Assembly: GCA_001871755.1 (NCBI GenBank)
Contig: MNXL01000101.1
Coordinates: 1-7,913 of the forward strand
DNA: 7,913 nt
Origin: Anaerolineae bacterium CG2_30_64_16
Lineage (GTDB): Bacteria; Chloroflexota; Anaerolineae; CG2-30-64-16
Direction of reading: 5' to 3'
Part shown: positions 1-4,847 of the stretch, piece after piece
Layout of the letters: every line of letters begins with the position of its first letter
Position numbering within the stretch: the first letter of the stretch is position 1
Position numbers and translations under genes: made by a program
The notes under the pieces: model-generated
What the model was told of the DNA's origin: nothing
The model's input: only the letters and a program-made list of their open reading frames with translations
Database searches by the model: none

Positions 1-578
1 CCGGCGTGGCAGCAGCCGCAGAGCAGCACCAGGCGGTCACCAGTCACCAAGACCAGGGCCATGTCGTCCCGGTAGGCATCAGCGACTAATTCGTCTCCCT
101 CGACCATCAGGAGCGTCTTGCTGCTGCCCTGGAACTCCGGCCGGTCAGTGATCGCGCCGGTGGTCCAGACCCCCGGCACAATCTCCTGCGGCGCAGCGCT
201 TAGCTTTAGCGTGAAGCGGCCGGCCAGCTCCTTCCGGCTCAGCGGCACGCCGATGGGCTTCGGCGGTCCATCGCGCTGGGAGAAGCGCGCGCGGAACAGA
301 TCGGCGTTGGCGAAGAGCGGGATGCCCGGCCGGAGCAACGGTACGAGCGCCGGCAGGCCGCCGGTGTGGTCGTAGTGCGCGTGGCTGATGGCGACGGCGT
401 CAATCGTGGCCGGGTCAATGCCGAGCAGGTTCAGATTGTGCAGCAACACGGTCCCGCTTTGGCCCGTGTCAAAGAGGATCTGCTGGCCGGCCGTCTCGAC
501 CAGGTAGGCCAGGCCGTGCTCACCCCAGAAACCGGAGCTGGGCTGGACGGCATTGTCAACCAGGCAGGTAAGTTTCAT
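1..578 (-). CDS. MBL-fold metallo-hydrolase, MJ0301-like (3' end beyond window)
   Basis: The minus-strand frame is open from an ATG at 578 to the window edge, giving 192 visible residues; the C-terminus is missing. It begins MKLTCLVDNAV and has the metallo-beta-lactamase metal-binding motif SHAHYDHTGG (residues 65-74; H66, H68, D70, H71), preceded by the FDTG strand (36-39). A second conserved block, CGCCHAG, with a probable metal-ligand histidine, lies at the very end. This arrangement matches the small single-domain MBL proteins related to archaeal MJ0301, often annotated as a dihydropterin-ribofuranosylaminobenzene-phosphate synthase-like family, usually about 250-280 residues. The true substrate is unknown and I do not assign that reaction. 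A GGAG lies about 10 bases upstream of the ATG. The gene follows the peroxiredoxin but is separated from it by a terminator-like hairpin, so it may be a separate transcript or a read-through product. The fold call is firm and the function is open. Confidence 0.88.
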   Translation of the reverse strand, partial: MKLTCLVDNAVQPSSGFWGEHGLAYLVETAGQQILFDTGQSGTVLLHNLNLLGIDPATIDAVAISHAHYDHTGGLPALVPLLRPGIPLFANADLFRARFSQRDGPPKPIGVPLSRKELAGRFTLKLSAAPQEIVPGVWTTGAITDRPEFQGSSKTLLMVEGDELVADAYRDDMALVLVTGDRLVLLCGCCHA

Positions 579-589
579 GCTTGATACGC

Positions 590-629
590 TCCAAAAGAAC
601 CGACGCCGATGTCAATGACGACATCGGCG
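590..629 (-). terminator. Probable intrinsic terminator after the peroxiredoxin gene
   Basis: A perfect 10-bp inverted repeat (604-613 with 620-629, arms CGCCGATGTC and GACATCGGCG) encloses a 6-base loop. Read on the minus strand it comes 34 bases after the peroxiredoxin stop codon and is followed by a T-rich stretch, GGTTCTTTT, near 591-599. The tail is not a clean T-run, so termination may be partial and the MBL gene may still be reached. Confidence 0.55.
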
Positions 630-663
630 CCCACTTGCAGAACCAGGCCGCCGTCCGATTCGG

Positions 664-1362
664 TTACGGTTTCCAGACTTCCCAGACCCGGCCCACCAGC
701 GCCGGGCCGGGCTTGAGAGTTACCTGCCCCGGCTCCCATCCCGATGGCGTCACTTCGCCCGTGGCAACCACGTGCTGGAACGCCTTGATCTGCCGTATCA
801 GCTCCTTGGGATTGCGGCCGACCTCGGGCGTCAACACTTCCATGGCGCGGATCACGAAATCGGGATCAATGATGAACCGGCCGCGGATGTCCACGCCGGC
901 CGCTTCGTCATACACGCCGTAGACCGTGCCGATCTTGCCACCGCCGTCAGACAGCATCGGGAAGGGCACGCCCCCCTTCACCATCTTGGACAGCTCATAC
1001 TCTTGCCACATCTTGTGAATGAACCGGCTGTCAGTGCTCAGGGACAGCACGACCACACCCAACGCCTTGAACTCATCGTACATGGCGGCGACCGCCGCCA
1101 GTTCCGTCGGTCAGACGAAGGTGAAGTCGCCGGGGTAGAAGCAAAGGACGATCCACTTGCCCTTATAGTCCGAGAGCTTGACGGGCTGGAAGCCCACGCC
1201 CTCGACGAACGCCGTAGCTTCGAAATCAATGGCCTCTTTGCCGACACGTGCGAGCATCTTGGGTGCCTCCTGTGGTGGGGTAGCCCCCGCGAGAAGGGGC
1301 GGCGGTGCGGGCAGGATCGGCCCGCGGGCGGGTTTGACGCAACCCTCTTTCAGTTCCGGCAT
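664..1362 (-). CDS. prxU: Selenocysteine-containing peroxiredoxin (AhpC/Prx1-like), UGA decoded as Sec84
   Basis: This is a thiol/selenol peroxidase that reduces H2O2 or organic peroxides. The 232-codon reading frame is interrupted only by a TGA at 1113-1111. That TGA replaces the peroxidatic cysteine in the PxxxTxxC motif: the frame reads FYPGDFTFV, TGA, PTELAAVAA, so P77, T81 and U84 align exactly. Homology continues on both sides without a frame change: VGKEAIDFEATAFVEG and LSDYKGKW before it, VVLSLSTDS, FPMLSDGGG and RGRFIIDP after it. A SECIS-like hairpin follows the TGA. The C-terminal GEVTPSGWEPG has Thr205 where 2-Cys peroxiredoxins have the resolving Cys of EVCPA.W; the only cysteines are C8 and C74. 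The start at 1362 has a strong AGGAGGT. A second ATG at 1257 (Met36), where family homology begins, has its own AGGAGG, so the proline-rich 35-residue leader is uncertain. A sequencing error is possible but unlikely, given the exact position and the hairpin. Confidence 0.9.
1080..1113 (-). promoter_or_regulatory. Bacterial SECIS element with its UGA codon
   Basis: Immediately 3' of the in-frame UGA (1113-1111) the mRNA can form the stem UGGCGGC / GCCGCCA (1100-1094 with 1089-1083), 7 perfect pairs closing the tetraloop GGUC (1093-1090). Two more pairs (C-G, A-U) can form below a single bulged U on the 3' side. The first loop G is 18 bases after the UGA. In E. coli fdhF the same GGUC apex begins 19 bases after its UGA, where it binds SelB. 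A G in the first loop positions and this spacing fit the general bacterial SECIS model. The hairpin is inside the coding region and encodes part of LAAVAA. Confidence 0.82.
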
Positions 1363-1495
1363 GGTAACCTCCTGTTTAACCTGTGTCTATTGCCAGTGCT
1401 CAGGCTTCAACGGACGGCGGCCTGACGTCGCGAGAGCCGTGTGCCGGGCAGATGCAACGGGACAGCCTGCGGCCTCGGCGTTCTCACTTGTGCAT

Positions 1496-1523
1496 ATTAT
1501 ACCCAACGCCTGACTTTTGTCCT
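1496..1523 (-). promoter_or_regulatory. Candidate sigma-70-type promoter for the peroxiredoxin gene
   Basis: On the minus strand a perfect TATAAT (1501-1496) lies 16 bases after AGGACA (1523-1518), which matches 4 of 6 positions of the TTGACA consensus. It overlaps the stop codon of the truncated methyltransferase and would give the peroxiredoxin mRNA a leader of roughly 125-130 bases. The remaining intergenic stretch, 1363-1495, shows no other gene or clear hairpin. This is a prediction from motif match only. Confidence 0.35.
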
Positions 1524-1688
1524 ATAGTCCACCCACTCCCGGCCGAACTTCTCCGCCAACATCCACTCTTCGACCACGATGAAGACACGGTCCATCACGA
1601 CGGCGAAGATGGGGATGATGACGAACGGGGTCAAGGATCCCAGCACGATAGCCAGCCCGAGCAAAATGAGCACGAAGCCCAGGTACAT
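1497..1688 (-). pseudogene. 5'-truncated isoprenylcysteine-carboxyl-methyltransferase-like remnant (ICMT/PEMT family)
   Basis: An intact 63-codon frame begins MYLGFVLILLGLAIVLGSL and ends FGREWVDYRTKVRRWV. This matches the C-terminal third of the small membrane methyltransferases of the ICMT/PEMT superfamily: the end of the NPMYLG loop, one hydrophobic hairpin (about residues 2-36), the EEW..AEKFG..W..Y segment and the closing VRRW. Family members are about 150-200 residues with several N-terminal membrane helices, all absent here. Upstream in the same frame there is no recognisable homology before trmO is reached 50 bp away, so the 5' part was probably deleted. An AAAGGAA abuts the ATG, so a short membrane peptide could still be made. 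Without the N-terminal part it is unlikely to be an active methyltransferase. Confidence 0.6.
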
Positions 1689-1738
1689 TTCCTTTGTCCG
1701 ATGTCTATCTGATTTCTCTATGAGTCGCTCTCTGCGGG

Positions 1739-2146
1739 TCAGGCTGGCTTGATGTCCAGCACAGGGCTGCCGTTGATCGCATCCAGGCCCCGCACTCGCA
1801 ACACATTTTCCTCCAAAGCGACCAACTCAACGACGGTGATGCCGATCGGGTTGGGCCGCCGCGGGCTACGCAAGGCAAAGACCCCCCGACGCGGGCGGCT
1901 GCGGTCGCCCTGCGGATGTTGGGTCAGCTCGTAACCCTCGGAACGATGGCAGTGAAACACCACCACGATCTGCTGCCCGATGTCGAGCCCTTGCAGCCCT
2001 TCCACAAGCGCCGGGTCGAGCACGATCTGCGACTCAACGGCCCAGATCTGTTCCACCGGTGTTGGTTGCGCGAAGGCGTTCTCGATGTAACCAATCGGCC
2101 GATAGCTGATGCCCGGAACAGCGGGAAATGCTATGGGCTTGCTCAT
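1739..2146 (-). CDS. trmO: tRNA (N6-threonylcarbamoyladenosine37-N6)-methyltransferase TrmO (UPF0066/TsaA-like)
   Basis: The protein has 135 residues with the full UPF0066 beta-barrel signature: YRPIGYIENAF at the start, VVVFHCHRSEGYELTQHPQGD in the middle, then RGVFALRSPRRPNPIG and the C-terminal GLDAINGSPVLDIKPA. TrmO uses S-adenosylmethionine to add the N6 methyl of m6t6A at position 37 of ANN-decoding threonine tRNA. The protein stops right after the DIKP motif and lacks the C-terminal extension of E. coli TrmO, which is common in the short bacterial and archaeal forms. Its ATG overlaps the stop of the upstream CooJ-like gene in an ATGA arrangement, so it is translationally coupled to the CooT/CooJ-like genes. 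Why a tRNA enzyme sits with nickel proteins is not clear; some UPF0066 proteins may act on other substrates. Confidence 0.93.
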   Translation of the reverse strand: MSKPIAFPAVPGISYRPIGYIENAFAQPTPVEQIWAVESQIVLDPALVEGLQGLDIGQQIVVVFHCHRSEGYELTQHPQGDRSRPRRGVFALRSPRRPNPIGITVVELVALEENVLRVRGLDAINGSPVLDIKPA

Positions 2147-2352
2147 GCGTGGTGGTGTTCCAGCGGACCGCCGAGTTTATCGAGCGCTTCGCTGAGCCGC
2201 GCGTTGGCCTCTTCCATCAACTGCGCGGCAGCCAGCAAGCTGTCTTTGGCCTTGCCTGAGTGCTCTGCGTAGTCTCGGAATTCCGCGGCGTGCTCGCCGT
2301 TATGCTCGATCCAGTGCGGCAGCAGCACCCGCAGCTTCTCAATCTGCTCCAT
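2143..2352 (-). CDS. CooJ-like small histidine-rich nickel-binding protein
   Basis: A 69-residue, probably all-helical soluble protein. Near the N-terminus it carries H13-W14-I-E-H17-N-G-E-H21, which fits the H-(W/F)-x2-H-x3-H motif that I recall as the Ni(II) site in the helical N-terminal region of CooJ from Rhodospirillum rubrum. The rest looks like a coiled-coil segment (SLLAAAQLMEEANARLSEAL), and the C-terminus ends in HHHA, a very short counterpart of CooJ's histidine-rich tail. The gene overlaps the end of the CooT gene by 14 bases and its own stop overlaps trmO, so it is made together with CooT, in the same order (T then J) as in the R. rubrum coo operon. The probable role is nickel binding, transfer or storage. 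The match is by motif and context; overall length and tail are much shorter than in CooJ. Confidence 0.72.
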   Translation of the reverse strand: MEQIEKLRVLLPHWIEHNGEHAAEFRDYAEHSGKAKDSLLAAAQLMEEANARLSEALDKLGGPLEHHHA

Positions 2353-2536
2353 GATCCTCCTCCAACGGTTCCAGCATCACGCGGTGTTTGAGAAAGTCAA
2401 TGCGCTGGATGCGCCCACGCACGACCTTCGGGTCTTCGAAAAATGCTGCGAAGCTCACACCTTCGGCCGTTGGCTCCAGCCAGATCACCTCGCGCGCGAT
2501 CTCCTGGTCGCCCAGATACACTGTTGCCTGGCACAT
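2339..2536 (-). CDS. cooT: CooT-family nickel-binding protein
   Basis: The protein has 65 residues beginning MCQATVYLGD. CooT proteins are small dimeric barrels in which Cys2, exposed after removal of the initiator Met, takes part in Ni(II) binding, so the start matters: the ATG at 2536 gives Met-Cys at the N-terminus and has AAGGAG seven bases upstream. A longer frame starting at 2593 has no such support and would bury the Cys. Family features visible are the N-terminal MC.A.VYL strand, the FFEDPKVVRGRIQRIDFLKHRVMLE core (residues about 32-56) and an acidic end. CooT serves nickel insertion into carbon monoxide dehydrogenase in R. rubrum, but many homologues occur in anaerobes without a coo operon, and no CODH gene is visible here. 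The gene follows the radical SAM gene by 69 bp. Confidence 0.88.
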   Translation of the reverse strand: MCQATVYLGDQEIAREVIWLEPTAEGVSFAAFFEDPKVVRGRIQRIDFLKHRVMLEPLEEDHGAD

Positions 2537-2605
2537 TCTGATCTCCTTCAGGATCAGGGCTTCAGCCCATTGATCCGTGCATCCAGCCCGCAATCTTTCG
2601 TTGAG

Positions 2606-3610
2606 TTATCCATGAACCGATACACCTTTCAGTTTTCTGGCATAGAACTTGCGACCGTCGTAGGTCGTCTCGACCAGGTGGCCTCCCGCGATGAGCGCCT
2701 GCACGACCGACATCTCGGCCCCGGATCGGGCCAGGAGTTCCTGCACCGCGTCCTCGCGCATCGGATGCACGGCGGTGATGCTCAGCAGGTCGTCGGCCAG
2801 GTTCCCCGTGGAGGCGAACGCGTTGCCTTCGTAGCCGATCAGCAGCTCCACATGTTCCAACCGGGCGCGCAGGAGTTGGAATGCCTGATTGATCACGGCC
2901 TCTGGCGGCGGCTCGGCCCACGGCTCGGCCGGCGGCCGCGTCGGCACGGCCAGGTAGGCCTTGGCCGGCTGCAGTTGGGCCAGGAAGCTAGCCACGTCGG
3001 TCAGGTGCGCGGCATCATCGTTGACGCCGCGCACGAGCATGGTCTCCGTGGCCAGCTCGCCCCGGTAGGCCTCGGCAAACGTCAGCAGCCCTTCCAGCAC
3101 GATCGACAGCCACAGGCTGCGGTGCGGCCGGTTGATCCGGCGCCAGACATCCGGGCGCATGGCATCCACCTTCACCGAGACCCAGTCCGCACCGGCCAGC
3201 GCCTCGCGCACATCCGCCCGCCACAGCAGCGAGCCGTTGCTGATGACGGCGATCTTGACGCCCAGCGGCTTCAACCGCTCGATCACCCGCCCCAGGCCGA
3301 CATCCAGGGTCGGCTCCCCGTCGGGCACGAAGGTCAGATAGTCCACCGTCTCACCGGCCGCCTGGGCGTCGGTTAGCTTGCGTTCGACGTCAGCGACGAT
3401 GTCATCTTCCGCGTAAAACGCGCGGCGGGCCGTCCGCATTCGAGACGTGTATCCCACCTGACAATATACGCAGGCGTAGCTGCATGTCTTCGGCGGGATG
3501 TGGTTGATGCCGATGCTCCGCCCCAGGCGCCGCGACGGCACCGGTCCGAAGGCGATCAGAGGACGGCTCGGTGCTGCTATCTCAGTTGTGTCCATCATGC
3601 AGTTTCCCAT
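2606..3610 (-). CDS. Radical SAM protein (COG0731-like, CxxxCxxC)
   Basis: The protein has 334 residues. The [4Fe-4S]/SAM-binding motif C43-SYA-C47-VY-C50 follows the family lead-in FGPVPSRRLGRSIGIN. FVPDGEPTLD (about 95-103) is the GGE-like SAM-contact region, and SNGSLL and VSVKVDA match later barrel strands. A C-terminal winged-helix-like segment (about 280-330, DAVQELLARSGAEMSVVQALIAGGHLVE...GRKFYA) is typical of this group. The family is related to the wybutosine enzyme TYW1 in its radical SAM core, but bacterial members have no settled reaction. No SPASM or extra cluster domain is visible. The start is uncertain: ATGs at 3610, 3598 and 3595 are all possible and none has a clear Shine-Dalgarno site; the alternatives shorten it by only 4-5 residues. 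It is the first gene after the repeat-filled gap and leads into cooT, so it probably heads the cooT-trmO transcript. Confidence 0.9.
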   Translation of the reverse strand: MGNCMMDTTEIAAPSRPLIAFGPVPSRRLGRSIGINHIPPKTCSYACVYCQVGYTSRMRTARRAFYAEDDIVADVERKLTDAQAAGETVDYLTFVPDGEPTLDVGLGRVIERLKPLGVKIAVISNGSLLWRADVREALAGADWVSVKVDAMRPDVWRRINRPHRSLWLSIVLEGLLTFAEAYRGELATETMLVRGVNDDAAHLTDVASFLAQLQPAKAYLAVPTRPPAEPWAEPPPEAVINQAFQLLRARLEHVELLIGYEGNAFASTGNLADDLLSITAVHPMREDAVQELLARSGAEMSVVQALIAGGHLVETTYDGRKFYARKLKGVSVHG

Positions 3611-3651
3611 ATATTGAACGCGCGGCTCAATCTGCCTAGAAACTCCCGCTT

Positions 3652-3939
3652 GTCACTCTGAGCGAGTTAACGACTCAAAATGGATGCCGGCTCAACACCA
3701 GCAAAGCATGCCCTGAGGCCCCGCCTGAGTTTATCGAAGGACCGGGGCGAAGGGAGTCTCGTGGACAACCGAGAACCTGTCCCTTCGTTACACTCAGGGC
3801 AAGCTCTGAGCGCAGCGAACGGATGCTTCACTAGCGGCTCACCGTAACGCATGTTGAGTCGGAGACCCGTTCAGCATGACATGGGTAAGTTTTTTGCACG
3901 GGCGCATCCCGCTACGCGGCATGGATAACTCAGAGTGAC
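3652..3939. repeat. MITE-like fold-back element filling the intergenic gap
   Basis: The 334-bp gap between the radical SAM and CGGC genes holds no convincing gene. It is bounded by a perfect 11-bp inverted repeat: GTCACTCTGAG at 3652-3662 and CTCAGAGTGAC at 3929-3939. Inside is an imperfect 17-bp inverted pair (3724-3740 with 3782-3798, 15 of 17 matching), built on CCTGAGT...CGAAGG, with further matches such as GACTCAA.ATG at 3672-3682 against 3849-3859. The motif CCCTGAGTGTAACGAAGGG resembles intergenic repeats that are common in some Chloroflexota genomes. No transposase is encoded and I find no clear target-site duplication. The right end stops six bases before the CGGC-gene stop codon. 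Confidence 0.55.
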
Positions 3940-3944
3940 GGGAC

Positions 3945-4382
3945 TCAGTCGTAGGCCAGGCGTGTTGGTTCGTCCGTCAAGACCTGCTGGATGCGTTCCT
4001 GCCAGCCAGCCGTCTGCCAGGTGCCCAGGCGTTGGTGCGTCAGATAGTAGTTCTGCGGGATGGGGTGCGTGCCGATCACGACTTCCAACTGATACCTGGC
4101 CGGGATGAATGCGCAGAAGGCATCCAGGTGTGGACAGGGCGGGTAGCCGACCACCAGGCCCGTCGCCAGGTGGATGACCTCGGCGCCGTTCCGCTTCATC
4201 TCGGCGGGCGCGTACTCGACGTTGCCGCCGGGGCAGCCGCCGCAGGTGGTAAAGCCCACCAGCTCAACCTCTTCGCCCTCGTAGCGGGCAAAAGCGCCCT
4301 CCCGATTCCGCAAGGCCCGCAGGCACTTGCCGCCCGCGCAGGTGTGGTAGCGGTTACAGATGATGATACCGATCTTTGTCAT
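3945..4382 (-). CDS. CGGC domain-containing protein, putative metal-binding
   Basis: The protein has 145 residues beginning MTKIGIIICNRYHTCAGGKC, with the defining TTCGGCPGGN motif at residues 45-54. It is cysteine-rich: C9, C15, C20, C47, C50, C83 and C90, plus HxD in PHLDAFC (85-90), consistent with a metal or Fe-S site. CGGC-domain proteins are found in anaerobic bacteria and archaea, are presumed metal binding, and have no established reaction. An AAAGGAG lies about 11 bases upstream of the ATG. The gene lies 36 bp after the MIP18-family Fe-S assembly gene and is probably co-transcribed with it, which would fit a client or partner role in metal-centre handling; that link is inferred. The C-terminal part (LGTWQTAGWQERIQQVL) is helical and contains no cysteine. 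Confidence 0.87.
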   Translation of the reverse strand: MTKIGIIICNRYHTCAGGKCLRALRNREGAFARYEGEEVELVGFTTCGGCPGGNVEYAPAEMKRNGAEVIHLATGLVVGYPPCPHLDAFCAFIPARYQLEVVIGTHPIPQNYYLTHQRLGTWQTAGWQERIQQVLTDEPTRLAYD

Positions 4383-4418
4383 GTTGATTCAGTCTCCTTT
4401 GCGGGCGGGCACGTTGAT

Positions 4419-4742
4419 TCAAGTGCGAGTCACCGTGGGTTCATCGGCGAGCTCCTGCAACAGCGCGTTGAGCTCGTCGCTGCCCACGTAGCCCTCCACG
4501 CGCATCATCTGGCTTGTGACGCCCGGCGTCGCGGCCACGACGCGGCGGATCTCGATGGCCAGGGGGATGGCGATCGGGCACAGCGGCGAGGAGGGCCGGA
4601 AGGTGTAGCTGACGCGGCCTGTCTCGTCCGCGGTCAGGTTCTCGATCAGGCGCATGCGCACCACATCTACGCCCGTCTCGGGGTCGATCACACGGGCCAG
4701 CCGCGCCAGGATGGCAGTGCGCAATGGCTCAGTGTCGTTCAT
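4419..4742 (-). CDS. MIP18/DUF59-family Fe-S cluster assembly protein
   Basis: The protein has 107 residues from the ATG at 4742, chosen because GGAGAGGA lies just upstream; an in-frame ATG at 4769 would add nine unsupported residues. The family core is clear: VIDPETGVDVVRMRLIENL (residues 18-36), a variant of the usual VxDPExGxxIVxLGLI, then VSYTFRPSSPLCPIA (44-58) with the conserved cysteine C55 that is often implicated in cluster binding. PaaD/SufT/MIP18-type proteins help mature Fe-S proteins. Here it lies beside the Cys-rich CGGC gene and downstream of two ferredoxin-type ATPases, all plausible clients. The usual LG of DLGLI is replaced by MR, so it is a divergent member. It is preceded by a strong hairpin, which suggests its transcript starts after that point or is attenuated there. 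Confidence 0.85.
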   Translation of the reverse strand: MNDTEPLRTAILARLARVIDPETGVDVVRMRLIENLTADETGRVSYTFRPSSPLCPIAIPLAIEIRRVVAATPGVTSQMMRVEGYVGSDELNALLQELADEPTVTRT

Positions 4743-4776
4743 CGTGTCCTCTCCATATCTTTCCGTCATGCCGCAT

Positions 4777-4816
4777 CAGGTGGTGCGACGCGCCTGCCAG
4801 CGCGTCGCACCACCTG
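4777..4816. terminator. Perfect 17-bp hairpin between the TSUP and DUF59 genes
   Basis: Arms 4777-4793 (CAGGTGGTGCGACGCGC) and 4800-4816 are exact reverse complements around a 6-base loop, CTGCCA. On the minus strand the hairpin lies 32 bases after the TSUP stop codon and about 35 bases before the DUF59 start. No T-run follows on either side, so it is not a classic intrinsic terminator. It could be a T-less terminator, an mRNA 3'-end stabiliser or a processing site. Confidence 0.5.
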
Positions 4817-4847
4817 CCGTTCGGCTGAGCTCACGCCGCAGCCTCGT

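Noticed and set aside
1111..1113. Reading the TGA as a nonsense mutation or pseudogene of an ordinary peroxiredoxin
   Set aside because: The stop falls exactly on the catalytic Cys codon, the rest of the gene is intact and a SECIS-like hairpin follows, which is improbable for random decay.
772..1425. Long plus-strand ORF of 217 codons over the peroxiredoxin
   Set aside because: It is antisense to a clearly homologous gene and its His/Arg-rich composition is typical of a GC-rich shadow frame.
2351..3376. Plus-strand ORF of 341 codons
   Set aside because: It is antisense to the radical SAM gene, with shadow-type composition and no recognisable motif.
3667..3852. Minus-strand ORF of 61 codons inside the repeat element
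   Set aside because: It lies wholly in inverted-repeat DNA, with no ribosome binding site or homology.
4383..4420. Direct repeat GTTGATTCA flanking the 36-bp DUF59-CGGC spacer
   Set aside because: Only nine bases match, with no associated element; it is probably chance or a small local duplication.
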